A stretch of DNA of 64,000 bases from Faecalibacter rhinopitheci (lineage in GTDB: Bacteria; Bacteroidota; Bacteroidia; Flavobacteriales; Weeksellaceae): assembly GCF_015234135.1 (NCBI RefSeq), contig NZ_JADGIK010000002.1, positions 248,001 through 312,000 of the forward strand. The letters are read 5' to 3'. This document shows, piece by piece, positions 1 to 9,527 of the stretch. The translations under genes and the position numbers were made by a program. The notes under the pieces were generated by a model. That model did no database searches and was not told the origin of the DNA. It saw only the letters and a list, made by a program, of their open reading frames with translations. Numbering within the stretch: the first letter of the stretch is position 1; every line of letters begins with the position of its first letter.

Positions 1-216
1 TTATTTGCATTTGGGATTTTTACTAAACGAGTAATTAATATTAAATTTGCCATCGTTGCAGTTTCTATACTTGCCCCTATTTTAACATTTGTAATTAATG
101 AATCAGTAACCTCATTTACAGCTTATAGAATTGGTGTTGAATTAATTATTTTAAATGGATTATTAACCTTTATAGGACTGTGGATAGTTAGTAAAAAAAT
201 AATATTAAGAACGTAG
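1..216 (+). CDS. Sodium:solute symporter, C-terminal end (partial)
   Basis: An open frame runs from the first base to a stop at 214-216 and lacks its start, which lies outside the window. The 71 visible residues are hydrophobic, with two or three membrane-spanning stretches. The opening LFAFGIFTKR resembles the late transmembrane region of Bacteroidota sodium:solute symporters (SSS family), where a LGLFxFGxFTKR-like segment precedes the last helices. The gene ends with a basic cytoplasmic tail 12 bases before the next start, so the two are probably cotranscribed. The family call rests on recall of one short segment; a different multi-helix transporter is possible. Confidence 0.55.
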   Translation, partial: LFAFGIFTKRVINIKFAIVAVSILAPILTFVINESVTSFTAYRIGVELIILNGLLTFIGLWIVSKKIILRT

Positions 217-228
217 AAAAGATATAAA

Positions 229-468
229 ATGGAGAAGAAATTAAAACTAATATGGGATTTTCATGGACCTGATGCTTTACCAACTGCTAAACATCACGAA
301 ATCCATTTGAAACAGTTTATCGAAAGAGATCAACTTGCAAATAATATTACAGGTTACAATTCAACTGAGGATATGCATGCAATAGCTTGGATGGTTGTGA
401 ACGAATCTGAGATGATTCCTGTACGAGATGCACTAAAACCTCATAGAGGTGAATGGTATAATGATTAA
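229..468 (+). CDS. Small conserved protein of unknown function, 79 aa
   Basis: A short soluble protein with no signal peptide or membrane segment, rich in His, Trp and acidic residues (IWDFHGPDAL, AKHHEIHLK, GEWYND). It starts with ATG 12 bases after the symporter stop and is followed at once by a strong hairpin terminator, so it is the last gene of that transcript. The compact, well-composed sequence and tight packing support a real gene. I know of similar short proteins next to symporters in flavobacteria but not of an assigned function, and none is offered here. Confidence 0.75.
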   Translation: MEKKLKLIWDFHGPDALPTAKHHEIHLKQFIERDQLANNITGYNSTEDMHAIAWMVVNESEMIPVRDALKPHRGEWYND

Positions 469-512
469 AAAAATAGCTCAATGGAGAATCTTCCAATTGA
501 GCTATTTTTTTA
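468..512 (+). terminator. Rho-independent terminator after the 79-aa gene
   Basis: Long inverted repeat: AAAAAATAGCTCAAT pairs with ATTGAGCTATTTTTT, with a small GGA/TCC extension at the loop, followed by a T run. It closes the symporter transcript. Confidence 0.85.
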
Positions 513-567
513 TTAAAATTTAAGTATTCATTATCGTTTATCATTTTACAACCCATAAAAAATAACT

Positions 568-575
568 TATTTTTG
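568..575 (+). promoter_or_regulatory. Bacteroidota -7 box for the transketolase N-half
   Basis: TATTTTTG matches TAnnTTTG and lies 22 bases before the ATG at 598. I do not see a good TTG -33 box at the usual distance, so the call rests on the -7 element and its position after a terminator. Confidence 0.5.
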
Positions 576-597
576 TATAAATTTTTATAAAACAAAC

Positions 598-1443
598 ATG
601 ACACTTCAAGAACTTCAAACACAAGTACAACAAACAAGAAGAGACATTTTAAGAATGGTTCATACAGTAAATAGTGGTCACCCAGGTGGTTCATTAGGTT
701 GTGCAGAATTTTTAGCTGCACTTTACGGTAATGTAATGGAACATTCTACAGATTTCTCAATGGACGGGAAAGGTGAAGATTTATTCTTCTTATCGAATGG
801 ACATATTTCTCCTGTATTTTACAGCACATTAGCTAGAAGTGGATATTTCCCAATAGAAGAATTAAATACATTTCGTAAATTAAATACACGTTTACAAGGT
901 CATCCTACAACACACGAAGGCTTACCTGGAATTCGTGTAGCTTCTGGTTCTTTAGGTCAAGGATTATCAGTTGCAATTGGTGCCGCATTAGCTAAAAAAT
1001 TAAATAACGACGATAAATTAGTTTACACACTACATGGTGATGGTGAATTACAAGAAGGTCAGATTTGGGAAGCTTTAATGTATGCAGCTGGTAAAAATGT
1101 AGATAATATTATCGCCACAATCGATTATAATGGACGCCAAATTGATGGTGATACTGACCACGTATTACCTTTAGGTAACTTAAAAGCTAAATTTGAAGCT
1201 TTTGGATGGGTCGTTTTAGATGAGCCAAAAGGAAATGATTTAGAAGCTATTTTAGCTGTATTAGCGCAAGCTAAATCTTTAACAGGACAAGGAAAACCAG
1301 TAGCTATATTACTACATACTGAAATGGGTAATGGAGTAGATTATATGATGGGAACTCATGCATGGCATGGTAAAGCTCCATCAGATGAGCAATTAGCCTT
1401 AGCATTAGATCAAAATCAAGTTACTGATTTATTAGATTACTAA
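598..1443 (+). CDS. Transketolase, N-terminal (thiamine diphosphate-binding) subunit
   Basis: This 281-residue protein is the N-terminal half of a split transketolase, which moves two-carbon ketol units between sugar phosphates in the non-oxidative pentose phosphate pathway. HPGGSLGCAEFLAAL near residue 27 and the ThDP/Mg motif GDGELQEGQIWE followed by NGRQ around residues 145-178 are typical of the pyrophosphate-binding domain. It ends about where that domain normally ends, so it is a complete half and not a truncation. Its partner at 2997-3941 supplies the pyrimidine-binding and C-terminal domains, but unusually a gene for an exported protein stands between them. The two products should form a cytoplasmic heteromer. 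Confidence 0.93.
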   Translation: MTLQELQTQVQQTRRDILRMVHTVNSGHPGGSLGCAEFLAALYGNVMEHSTDFSMDGKGEDLFFLSNGHISPVFYSTLARSGYFPIEELNTFRKLNTRLQGHPTTHEGLPGIRVASGSLGQGLSVAIGAALAKKLNNDDKLVYTLHGDGELQEGQIWEALMYAAGKNVDNIIATIDYNGRQIDGDTDHVLPLGNLKAKFEAFGWVVLDEPKGNDLEAILAVLAQAKSLTGQGKPVAILLHTEMGNGVDYMMGTHAWHGKAPSDEQLALALDQNQVTDLLDY

Positions 1444-1472
1444 ATCCAACTTAAAAACTACATACCTACTAT

Positions 1473-2936
1473 ATGAAAAAATTATTTTATTCACTATTTG
1501 CCTTATGTTCTTTGACTTTATCAGCTCAGGACAAAACATTCTCTTTTGATAAAAAAGTTAATTACGAAATAAAAGTTCCCGAAGAATATCTTACTTTTTT
1601 AAGTCTAGAAAATTTAAATATTAATTTTTATTCCGGCAAAGAGGGATTATTAGGACATTCAGAAGGTGCTTTATCATTTTATGGATTTAACACAACTGGA
1701 TTTTTTACAACAAATAATAAATTCTTTGATGTTAAAGTTAATTCATTAGAAAATATACTTTCAATAGATTTTCCTCAATATTATTACAATGGTTTAGAAC
1801 AAATGAATCAACCCTATAATGATAATTTTTTCGGGAAAATACAGAGTTTCAAAAAACTAAATACTACTGAAAATTATAACGGTTATACATGTAATAATTT
1901 TGAATTTGAAGTTTTAGAGAATGATGAACTTAAAACAAATACGGTTTGTATTGATGAAAAGAATACCATAAATAATGCTAAGTTTTTAATACCAAATCAA
2001 AAAGTAAATGGATTAATTGTAAAATTAGTTGATCATAGTTCAAATGGTTTATTCATTAAATCTGTTAATAATTCTAGCTTAAAAGTTACATTCGATGAAA
2101 AGAAATCCATAGAGGATTATAATCAAGAATTAGCTAAGCTAAAAGCAGAATATGAATCAAATTATACCAATGAAATTGTAGACTCAGTTGCAACTAATGT
2201 TGAAGATTATCTTCTAGATAATAGATATGATGATCCTATTTTAGCTTATTACAATTATGCAAATTCTGATAATGAGAAGGTTAATAGTGCATTTAATACA
2301 ATTGTTACATTACCTTATTCTATAATGCAACAAGATAGCGATTATGATAATGAATTTGATTATGATCGATTAAAAGCATTAAAAACTTCTGAAGCGTCTA
2401 CAAAACAAATTGTAAAACAATTCAGTAAAAATGGGCTAATAAATAAAAGTGAGGCAAAAGAATTAAATAATATTTTCAAAAAATTATACAAAGACGCAAA
2501 AGATTTTAAACTAATAAAAGGGCAAAATTTAAGTGATTTAAATAATGAAGCAATGTATATTGCCGATAGTGCTGCCGTAAGTTTTGAAGATTACATTTTT
2601 GATGAATATTCTTCTCAATATAAGGCGATAGATATTAAGGATATTAGTCTAGCAATAGACAATGAAACTTCAGAAAGTTTCCTGAAGATGGCTCCAAAGC
2701 ATTGTCAAGATTTAAAAAAAAATGTTCCTGCATTTTCTGACAAGAATTTGAAAAATTTAGTTTACAACTATGTGGGGCAAGTTTGTGATTTATATATTTA
2801 TCATAGTGGTAATGTAGGTTTAGTAAGTACAATTGATGCGCTAAGAAAAAGCGTGTTAGAAATCTATATGAAATACGATTCTATAAGTAAAGAAGATAAG
2901 GAAAAATTAAAAATTTATCTTGATTCTTTAGACTAA
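1473..2936 (+). CDS. Exported protein of unknown function lying between the transketolase halves
   Basis: The 487-residue product begins with a clear signal peptide (MKKLFYSLFALCSLTLSAQ, cleavage likely after SAQ) and has no later membrane span, so it should be periplasmic or surface-associated. The first ~200 residues look beta-rich with many aromatic and Asn residues; the rest is mostly helical and charged. There is no lipobox, T9SS C-terminal domain or recognised enzyme motif. It starts 29 bases after the N-half stop and ends 60 bases before the C-half start, all on one strand. Composition matches its neighbours (AT-rich). No function is inferred; a metabolic link to transketolase seems unlikely because of the predicted location. 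Confidence 0.85.
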   Translation: MKKLFYSLFALCSLTLSAQDKTFSFDKKVNYEIKVPEEYLTFLSLENLNINFYSGKEGLLGHSEGALSFYGFNTTGFFTTNNKFFDVKVNSLENILSIDFPQYYYNGLEQMNQPYNDNFFGKIQSFKKLNTTENYNGYTCNNFEFEVLENDELKTNTVCIDEKNTINNAKFLIPNQKVNGLIVKLVDHSSNGLFIKSVNNSSLKVTFDEKKSIEDYNQELAKLKAEYESNYTNEIVDSVATNVEDYLLDNRYDDPILAYYNYANSDNEKVNSAFNTIVTLPYSIMQQDSDYDNEFDYDRLKALKTSEASTKQIVKQFSKNGLINKSEAKELNNIFKKLYKDAKDFKLIKGQNLSDLNNEAMYIADSAAVSFEDYIFDEYSSQYKAIDIKDISLAIDNETSESFLKMAPKHCQDLKKNVPAFSDKNLKNLVYNYVGQVCDLYIYHSGNVGLVSTIDALRKSVLEIYMKYDSISKEDKEKLKIYLDSLD

Positions 2937-2996
2937 TAGAATATTCTAAAATTAAAACGTAAGGATTTTTATAATCCTCTAAAAAAACAAAATACA

Positions 2997-3941
2997 ATGA
3001 TCGATTTAACATATACAGAAAAAAAAGATACACGAAGCGGATTTGGAGATGGTTTAACTGAGTTAGGGAGAACAAATCCTAATGTAATTGCACTATGTGC
3101 TGATTTAATTGGTTCTTTAAAAATGGACCAATTTATCAAAGAAAATCCTGAACGTTTTTTCCAAATAGGAATTGCAGAAGCTAATATGATGGGAATTGCT
3201 GCCGGTTTAACTATTGGTGGTAAAATTCCTTTTGCTGGTACTTTTGCAGAATTCGCAACAGCTCGCGTTTACGATCAAATTCGTCAATCTATTGCTTACT
3301 CTAATAAAAATGTAAAAATTGCAGCTTCTCACGCAGGTTTAACTCTAGGTGAAGATGGTGCAACACACCAAACATTAGAAGATATTGGATTAATGAAAAT
3401 GTTACCTGGAATGGTAGTTATAAATCCATGTGATTATAATCAAACTAAAGCTGCAACAATAGCAGCTGCAGAATATGAAGGGCCTGTTTACTTACGTTTC
3501 GGACGTCCTGCAGTACCTGTATTTACTCCTGCTGATCAAAAATTTGAAATTGGTAAAGGTATTTTGATGAACGAAGGTACAGATGTAACTATTGTGGCTA
3601 CTGGACATTTAGTTTGGGAATCATTAGTAGCTGCAGCAGAATTAGAGAAAGAAGGAATTTCTTGTGAAGTAATTAATATTCATACGATCAAACCTTTAGA
3701 TGAAGAAATTATCCTTAATTCTGTAAAGAAAACAGGTAAAATTGTAACTGCAGAAGAACATAATATCTTGGGAGGATTAGGAGAATCTGTAGCACGAGTT
3801 TTAGCACAAAAATGTCCAACACCACAAGCATTTGTTGCTGTTAATGACACTTTTGGTGAATCTGGAACTCCAGCTGAATTAATGGCTAAATATGAGATCG
3901 ATTCTAAAGCTGTGATAGCTAAAGTAAAATCGCTTTTATAA
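2997..3941 (+). CDS. Transketolase, C-terminal (pyrimidine-binding) subunit
   Basis: The 314-residue partner of the N-half at 598. It carries the transketolase pyrimidine domain ([12 protein letters not shown], then [16 protein letters not shown] with the Glu that activates the thiamine ring, about residues 60-75). It continues with the [17 protein letters not shown] loop and a C-terminal domain ending in an alpha/beta fold. It shares the split architecture common in Bacteroidota and archaea. The preceding 60-base gap contains a small AGGATT/AATCCT hairpin, so expression may be partly uncoupled from the upstream gene. A strong terminator follows at 3962. Confidence 0.93.
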   Translation: MIDLTYTEKKDTRSGFGDGLTELGRTNPNVIALCADLIGSLKMDQFIKENPERFFQIGIAEANMMGIAAGLTIGGKIPFAGTFAEFATARVYDQIRQSIAYSNKNVKIAASHAGLTLGEDGATHQTLEDIGLMKMLPGMVVINPCDYNQTKAATIAAAEYEGPVYLRFGRPAVPVFTPADQKFEIGKGILMNEGTDVTIVATGHLVWESLVAAAELEKEGISCEVINIHTIKPLDEEIILNSVKKTGKIVTAEEHNILGGLGESVARVLAQKCPTPQAFVAVNDTFGESGTPAELMAKYEIDSKAVIAKVKSLL

Positions 3942-3961
3942 TAATATAAGTTATACAAATT

Positions 3962-3996
3962 AAAAAAGGCACTCAATATTGAGTGCCTTTTTTAAT
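3962..3996 (+). terminator. Rho-independent terminator after transketolase
   Basis: AAAAAAGGCACTCAATATTGAGTGCCTTTTTT is a near-perfect hairpin (GGCACTCAATATTGAGTGCC) with a T run. Confidence 0.9.
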
Positions 3997-4280
3997 TTGG
4001 TTTAGATTAGTTAGGGTTATAAGTTGTTAGTGGTACAAAGATGTAACATTACCTCACATTAAACAATACCTATATTTAGGTAAATTAGTTTAAATGTTTA
4101 AAACCGTTTTTTTATCTATAAATATACTTTTAGTGAAAGATTTTAGATTATCCTAAAAAATATAATTTTACCAAATATTTAAATATTAGTGTTAATTAAT
4201 ACTAATTTATAAAAATAAATTAACAATTAAAGTAATAATTATTTAAAAAATGATTTTTTATTAAAAGAAGTTTAAAAAAA
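3997..4280. other. AT-rich intergenic stretch with no gene seen
   Basis: About 285 bases between the transketolase terminator and the 3' end of the RNase P RNA gene. It is very AT-rich, has stop codons in all frames and shows no clear hairpin, repeat or recognisable RNA. I see no supported feature here. Confidence 0.6.
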
Positions 4281-4588
4281 AAGCAAGCCGATAAGCCGGA
4301 TTCTGTCATTACATAAATGCAATGCTTTGTCATTTATCTAGGACTTGAATTACTCCAAGTCTCGAGCTGCCTACCCCCCAACAACGAACGAGAAGCCCTT
4401 AACTGTTGGTATACATGGCATTTCACCGCATAGAGTTTACCTGGTTTCACTACAGCCGAACTGTACATACTTTCTGTTGCACTTGTCCTCATCTCACGAT
4501 GGACGGGTGTTACCCGCTATGCTTTCTCTATGGTGTCCAGACTTTCCTCTCCGAAATAAATTCGCAGCGACAAAGTGGCTTGCTTTCC
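4281..4588 (-). ncRNA. rnpB: RNase P RNA (M1 RNA)
   Basis: Read on the minus strand, the RNA begins GGAAAGCAAGCCAC and ends GGCTTGCTT, which pair to form helix P1. Universal segments follow in order: GAGGAAAGTCTGGAC with GAGAAAGCA (CR-I), the ACAGAAAG core, GGTAAACTC, and near the 3' end AGATAAATGAC and ACAGAATCCGGCTTA (CR-V and the region that binds the tRNA CCA end). The length of about 308 nt is in the bacterial range. It is the catalytic RNA that trims tRNA 5' leaders. A T-rich tract follows the 3' end and serves as terminator. Two frames open through this region on the other strand are shadows of the RNA. Confidence 0.95.
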
Positions 4589-4618
4589 ACAAATGTATGA
4601 TAAATAAATACGAATAAA

Positions 4619-4652
4619 GAAGCCCGTAAACATTTTTTTTACGGGCTTTTTC
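4619..4652. terminator. Terminator between clpC and rnpB
   Basis: The AGCCCGTAAA/TTTACGGGCT hairpin ends the clpC transcript (minus strand). The T run is better on the plus side, although no plus-strand gene ends here, so it may act in both directions. Confidence 0.7.
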
Positions 4653-4674
4653 TATTTTATTGAAAACAAAAGGC

Positions 4675-7206
4675 TTACTGTTCCTTTTCTTCTATTTTAC
4701 CTTTTACAGTTATCTTAACACCATCTTTTGCCTCATTTACATCTAAGATCAAGTGGTCTCCTTCAGTAATTTCTGCATTAATAATTTCTTCAGCCATCGG
4801 ATCTTCAATATACTTTTGAATTGCGCGCTTTAAAGGACGTGCACCATAATCTTTATCGAATCCTTTTTCTGTAATGAAATCTCTCGCTGCAACTGTCAAT
4901 TCTAAATGATAATTTAAAGCTTCTAAACGCTCAAATAAGTTAACTAACTCAATATCGATAATTTGAGTAATATGCTCTTTTGTTAGAGAATTAAAGAAAA
5001 TAATATCATCAATACGATTTAAAAATTCTGGAGCAAATGCACGTTTTAAGGCTGTTTCAATTGTAGATTTAGCTCTTTCATCAGCTGTACTTTGCTTTGC
5101 AGTAGTTCCAAAACCAACTCCATCTCCAAAATCTTTTAATTGGCGTGTACCAATGTTAGACGTAAGAATGATGATTGTATTACGGAAATCTACTTTTCTT
5201 CCTAAACTATCAGTTACATGTCCATCATCTAATATTTGTAATAAAATATTAAAAACATCTGGATGTGCTTTCTCTATTTCATCTAATAATATCACAGCAT
5301 AAGGTTTACGTCTAACAGCTTCTGTTAATTGACCACCTTCTTCATAACCAACATAACCAGGAGGCGCTCCTACTAAACGAGAAACCGCAAATTTCTCCAT
5401 ATACTCCGACATATCAATACGGATTAATGCATCTGAAGAATCAAACAATTCCTTAGCTAAAACCTTAGCTAATTGAGTTTTACCAACACCCGTAGTTCCT
5501 AGGAAGATAAATGAACCGATTGGTTTGTTAGGATCTTTTAATCCAGCACGATTACGTTGAATTGCTTTCACAACTTTATTAATCGCATCATCTTGACCTA
5601 CTACTTTACCTTTCATCAACTCATTCATTTGAGCTAATTTTTTTAGTTCTTTTTCAGCTACACGATGCACAGGAACTCCACTCATCATAGAAACAACTTC
5701 CGCCACGTTTTCTTCTGATACAGTTTCACGATTTTCTTTAGAAGCTTGCATCCATTCTGCTTGAGAACGTTTTAAGTCAGCTTCTAATTGCTTTTCTGAA
5801 TCACGTAAACGAGCAGCTTCTTCATATTTTTGAGATTTTACAACTTTAGTTTTTTCTTCTCGAACTTCTTCAAGCTTACTTTCTAAATCTAAAATCTCCT
5901 GTGGAACTCTTATATTTTTAATATGAACTCTTGAACCTGCTTCGTCTAAAGCATCAATTGCTTTATCCGGTAAAAAGCGATCTGTAATATAACGTGTTGT
6001 TAAACTTACACAAGCTTTTAATGCTTCGTCTGTATAATTTACGTTATGGTGAGATTCATATTTATCTTTAATATTTTTTAAGATCTGTAATGTTTCTTCT
6101 GGAGTTGTAGGTTCTACCATTACATTTTGGAAACGACGCACTAATGCACCATCTTTTTCAATGTATTGGCGGTATTCATCTAAAGTTGTAGCTCCAACAC
6201 ATTGTAACTCACCTCTAGCTAAGGCAGGTTTAAACATATTAGATGCATCTAAAGAACCCGTTGCTCCTCCCGCTCCTACAATAGTATGTAACTCATCTAT
6301 GAATAAAATGATATCATCATTCTTTTCTAATTCATTCATAATTGCTTTCATACGTTCTTCAAACTGACCACGGTATTTAGTACCAGCCACTAATGAAGCT
6401 AAATCTAATGTAACTACACGTTTATTGAATAATACGCGAGAAACTTTTCGTTGAACAATACGTAAGGCTAATCCTTCGGCAATTGCAGATTTACCAACTC
6501 CTGGTTCCCCAATTAACAATGGATTATTCTTTTTACGACGTGATAAAATTTGAGACACTCGCTCAATTTCTTTTTCACGTCCAACGACAGGATCTAATTT
6601 TCCTTCTTGTGCTATTGCTGTAAGATCACGTCCAAAATTATCTAATACTGGAGTTTTACTTTTCGCAGTAGTTTTACTCATTGATGGGCGATCAAAATCA
6701 CCGGCCATGTCTGATTCTCCATCAAAAGATGGATTTTCGGCACGTGGTGAACTTGTTGAATCATCATCTTGAAATTGAAATTTAAATTCTTCTTTGATTG
6801 TATTATAATCAATTTCAAATTTATTCATCAATTTAGTAATTGGATCATTTTCATTTCTAAGAATACATAACAATAAGTGAACTGTATTAACGGTTGGACT
6901 TTTAAAAAGTTTTGCTTCTAAAAAAGTCGTTTTCAACGCACGTTCTGCTTGTTTTGTTAAGCTTAGATTTTTTATATAATTAGATGTTGTTGTCTCTTTT
7001 GGAGGATTAAGATTCTCAATTTTCTGACGCATTTCCTTAAAGTCTACATTAAGCGCCTCTAAGACAGAAATTGCTTTTCCCTCACCATCGCGAAGAATTC
7101 CCAACATAAGGTGCTCTGTACCAATTTGGTCATGCCCTAATCTTAACGCTTCTTCTTTACTGTAAGCGATTACATCTTTTACTTGTTGTGAGAAATTATC
7201 GTTCAT
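4675..7206 (-). CDS. clpC: ATP-dependent Clp protease ATP-binding subunit ClpC
   Basis: An 843-residue AAA+ unfoldase of the ClpC type that feeds substrates to ClpP. The N-terminal Clp repeat domain covers residues 1-145. AAA1 has Walker A GEPGVGKS at about 231 and Walker [13 protein letters not shown]-type coiled segment ([12 protein letters not shown]) sits near 450-470. AAA2 has GTTGVGKT near 568 and the sensor region TSNIGT. It ends in the usual small C-domain with [10 protein letters not shown]. Length and order match ClpC rather than ClpA or ClpB. The ATG is followed directly by the canonical N-domain. It lies upstream of rnpB on the same strand, with a terminator between them. Confidence 0.96.
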   Translation of the reverse strand: MNDNFSQQVKDVIAYSKEEALRLGHDQIGTEHLMLGILRDGEGKAISVLEALNVDFKEMRQKIENLNPPKETTTSNYIKNLSLTKQAERALKTTFLEAKLFKSPTVNTVHLLLCILRNENDPITKLMNKFEIDYNTIKEEFKFQFQDDDSTSSPRAENPSFDGESDMAGDFDRPSMSKTTAKSKTPVLDNFGRDLTAIAQEGKLDPVVGREKEIERVSQILSRRKKNNPLLIGEPGVGKSAIAEGLALRIVQRKVSRVLFNKRVVTLDLASLVAGTKYRGQFEERMKAIMNELEKNDDIILFIDELHTIVGAGGATGSLDASNMFKPALARGELQCVGATTLDEYRQYIEKDGALVRRFQNVMVEPTTPEETLQILKNIKDKYESHHNVNYTDEALKACVSLTTRYITDRFLPDKAIDALDEAGSRVHIKNIRVPQEILDLESKLEEVREEKTKVVKSQKYEEAARLRDSEKQLEADLKRSQAEWMQASKENRETVSEENVAEVVSMMSGVPVHRVAEKELKKLAQMNELMKGKVVGQDDAINKVVKAIQRNRAGLKDPNKPIGSFIFLGTTGVGKTQLAKVLAKELFDSSDALIRIDMSEYMEKFAVSRLVGAPPGYVGYEEGGQLTEAVRRKPYAVILLDEIEKAHPDVFNILLQILDDGHVTDSLGRKVDFRNTIIILTSNIGTRQLKDFGDGVGFGTTAKQSTADERAKSTIETALKRAFAPEFLNRIDDIIFFNSLTKEHITQIIDIELVNLFERLEALNYHLELTVAARDFITEKGFDKDYGARPLKRAIQKYIEDPMAEEIINAEITEGDHLILDVNEAKDGVKITVKGKIEEKEQ

Positions 7207-7319
7207 TCTAAAAACTGTCTTTTAACAATTAAATATTATTTTACTTTATAGCATAAATTGTGCCTATGTCATTAATTTATTATCATACAGATATATAATG
7301 ACATTTTATACTATAATCA

Positions 7320-7970
7320 TTAAAAAAACGGACAATATTTCATGCTGATTTTTGTTGAGGTTGCAAAAATCTGTGTGATAGAAGTTGTCGCTTTTCCTTT
7401 TATAATATCTCCATCTTTCATCATTAGACTATAATGAATCTTCATAATGTTCTCAGGTGATATATTATTAAATTTAGGGAATTTTTTTTCAAACTTCACC
7501 ATATCATTAAAAGAATATAAGGTTGATGAACATCTGAAAACAAAGTTAACATCACTTAAATCATTACAATTCAACTGTTTTTCATCCCAAAAAAGTAAAT
7601 AAGTTTTTTTATTTTTTATTTCGTGAACTAAAATTGTAAATGGTGCTATATTAGTAAGATCTTCAGCTTTACAAAACTCTATTACAGAATTATATTTTAA
7701 GATATCTAAAAGTAATATTCCTCTACTTTTTTTATAATTAGTTTTGGTTTCTACTGGTTTTTCTTTTCCTCCGTTTAAAATACAAGCAATATAATTTTCA
7801 CTATAAAATATCCAAGTGCCCTTTTTTTCTTCATCTAAAGGCGCGTAGTATTCATTTCCTTCCCAAAATTTTTGTTCTACACTAGGTGATGCTATACGAT
7901 GAATACTCTCATCTCGATTATGAGTCAATATAATTTCGTCATTTTGTTTATAAAAACTAATGATACACAT
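7320..7970 (-). CDS. NRDE family protein (TANGO2-like)
   Basis: A 216-residue protein beginning MCIISF, with the family-defining THNRDES motif at about residues 16-22, a WEG segment near 36, and GTWIF followed by a NGG loop. NRDE/TANGO2 proteins have an N-terminal-nucleophile-like fold; the Cys at position 2 would become the N-terminal residue after Met removal, as in related hydrolases. The bacterial substrate is not established. The family averages about 240-260 residues, so this is slightly short. It stands alone, with the next gene divergent and only about 47 bases between the starts. Confidence 0.8.
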   Translation of the reverse strand: MCIISFYKQNDEIILTHNRDESIHRIASPSVEQKFWEGNEYYAPLDEEKKGTWIFYSENYIACILNGGKEKPVETKTNYKKSRGILLLDILKYNSVIEFCKAEDLTNIAPFTILVHEIKNKKTYLLFWDEKQLNCNDLSDVNFVFRCSSTLYSFNDMVKFEKKFPKFNNISPENIMKIHYSLMMKDGDIIKGKATTSITQIFATSTKISMKYCPFF

Positions 7971-8000
7971 TTCTAAAAGGGAATTTATTCAAAAGTAAAT

Positions 8001-8008
8001 TATCTTTG
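8001..8008 (+). promoter_or_regulatory. -7 box for the DinB-like gene
   Basis: TATCTTTG matches TAnnTTTG. It sits only nine bases before the ATG at 8018, so the leader would be very short. It also overlaps an upstream in-frame TTG, which argues that the ATG is the real start. Confidence 0.6.
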
Positions 8009-8017
8009 CAAATAATT

Positions 8018-8506
8018 ATGCAAATTCAAGATACAATTCATCAAACTTTACAGTACTTAGAGGATATTCTTCATCAATTAAATGATAATGAATATACAAC
8101 TTCATTAGGCATCTTAAATGGTGCAACAATTGGGGAGCACGTTCGACACATTGTCGAATTTTTTCAATGCTTAGCACTGGCAGATGATTATATATGCTAT
8201 GATGAAAGAGAACGAGAAAATAAAATTTCCAATTCAACTTTATATACCATTGATCTAGTAAATGATTTAAAATATAAATTATATGTATTAGATTTTAATC
8301 AAATTATAAATTTGAAGCAACTCGTAGGTGAACATATATTATATGTAAAAACTACGATAGGTCGTGAAATTATTTATTGCATTGATCATTCTATTCATCA
8401 TTTCGCAATTATTAAAATCGCTTTAATTACTGCTTTTCCACAAATTAAGATATCTAATGATTTTGGAATTGCTTACTCTACTTCAAAATACAAAGAGTCC
8501 AAATGA
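8018..8506 (+). CDS. DinB-like superfamily protein
   Basis: A helical 162-residue protein. Metal-site-like histidines appear in the DinB pattern: IGEHVRHIVEF near residue 45 and DHSIHHFAI near residue 128. DinB-like folds are four-helix bundles that often bind a metal; many are thiol-dependent enzymes, but this one cannot be assigned a reaction. I chose the ATG at 8018 over an in-frame TTG at 8006 because the latter lies inside the promoter -7 box. The stop overlaps the next start by four bases (ATGA), which implies translational coupling with the ATP-grasp protein. Confidence 0.75.
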   Translation: MQIQDTIHQTLQYLEDILHQLNDNEYTTSLGILNGATIGEHVRHIVEFFQCLALADDYICYDERERENKISNSTLYTIDLVNDLKYKLYVLDFNQIINLKQLVGEHILYVKTTIGREIIYCIDHSIHHFAIIKIALITAFPQIKISNDFGIAYSTSKYKESK

Positions 8507-9492
8507 AAAATTCATTCATAAAATGGTCTAAATACGAATATTGGCCATTTTGGCTATTTTATGGTCCATTAACACCTTGGTATATATATAAAATTTGTAC
8601 TGCTGGTGCACCAGCATATTTTTGCACTACAAATCCTGGCCTAAAATGGGGCGGTTTTATGAATTATTCTAAAATTGATATTTTAAATCAAATAGATGAA
8701 AACTTCAAACCTAAAACATTTTTCTTTGATTTTTTAAAGGAGGATAAAATTCCTTTACAATTTCCTTTCATTGCAAAACCCGACGAAGGTGAGCGTGGAA
8801 TCGGTGTAGAATTAATAAGAAATAAAGAAGATTGGTCTGCTTATTTAAAACAAAATAACACTAATTTAATCATTCAAGAATACAATGAATATCCGCTAGA
8901 ATTTGGAGCTTTCTATGCACGATTACCAAAGGAAACTAATGGAAAAATAATTTCTATGACAGGAAAAGATTTCTTAAAATTTACTGGTGATGGAAAAACA
9001 ACATTAGATGATTTTATTAAAAAGAATGTTCGGGCAAATTTTCGTAAAGAATATTTGTTTAAACGATATTCTAAAGAATTGGATGAAGTAGTTCCTTCAG
9101 GAAAAACAATATTGATAGAACCCATTGGTAATCATAACCGTGGAACAACTTTTCTTGATGCTTCAGACTTAATAACTCCAGCATTAGAAAAACAAATCAA
9201 TTTGATCGCACAAAAAATAGATGGTTTTTATTACGGACGATTTGATTTGAAAGCAAAATCCATTGAAGATTTGAAAAACGGTAAATTTGTCATTCTTGAA
9301 GTGAATGGTACAAATTCAGAAGCTACACATGTTTATGATCCTAAACATAACTTGTTTTTTGCTTATAAAGAGGTATTACGTCACTTAAATTACCAACATA
9401 AAATAGCAAAACAAAATCATGAATTAGGTCATGAATTTGTAAAATGGCCACTTCTTGCAAAAGAAATAATTAATAGATTTATTGCAAAATAA
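8503..9492 (+). CDS. ATP-grasp domain protein, D-Ala-D-Ala ligase-like
   Basis: 329 residues. After an aromatic N-terminal segment (SKYEYWPFWLFYGPLTPWY) that may lie at the membrane surface, the chain has ATP-grasp features: FIAKPDEGERGIGV near residue 90 (the ATP-binding Lys and glycine loop), IIQEYNEYPLEFG near 125, and GRFDLKAK with VILEVNGTNSEATHVYD around 240-285 carrying the acidic and Asn metal ligands. Such enzymes ligate a carboxylate to an amine with ATP; the substrate here is unknown. The gene is coupled to the DinB-like gene by a 4-base overlap. Bacteroidota genomes often annotate this family as a D-alanine ligase, but I would not assign that reaction. Confidence 0.8.
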   Translation: MKNSFIKWSKYEYWPFWLFYGPLTPWYIYKICTAGAPAYFCTTNPGLKWGGFMNYSKIDILNQIDENFKPKTFFFDFLKEDKIPLQFPFIAKPDEGERGIGVELIRNKEDWSAYLKQNNTNLIIQEYNEYPLEFGAFYARLPKETNGKIISMTGKDFLKFTGDGKTTLDDFIKKNVRANFRKEYLFKRYSKELDEVVPSGKTILIEPIGNHNRGTTFLDASDLITPALEKQINLIAQKIDGFYYGRFDLKAKSIEDLKNGKFVILEVNGTNSEATHVYDPKHNLFFAYKEVLRHLNYQHKIAKQNHELGHEFVKWPLLAKEIINRFIAK

Positions 9493-9527
9493 CCAATTTT
9501 GTCAGCTTATTTGGATAGGTATGGTTT

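Noticed and set aside
598-3941. Transketolase as a single gene broken by frameshift or insertion
   Set aside because: Each half has its own start, stop and complete domain boundary, and split transketolases are normal in Bacteroidota. Only the gene between the halves is unusual.
4345-4617. Two plus-strand open frames over 4345-4617 that could be read as small proteins
   Set aside because: They lie wholly within the RNase P RNA gene on the other strand, whose conserved helices and core motifs explain the sequence. The translations have no protein-like features.
7207-7319. A sigma-54-like promoter or stress element upstream of clpC
   Set aside because: GGCAC appears on the minus strand but the second element (TTGC at the right spacing) is missing, and no CtsR-like repeat is seen.
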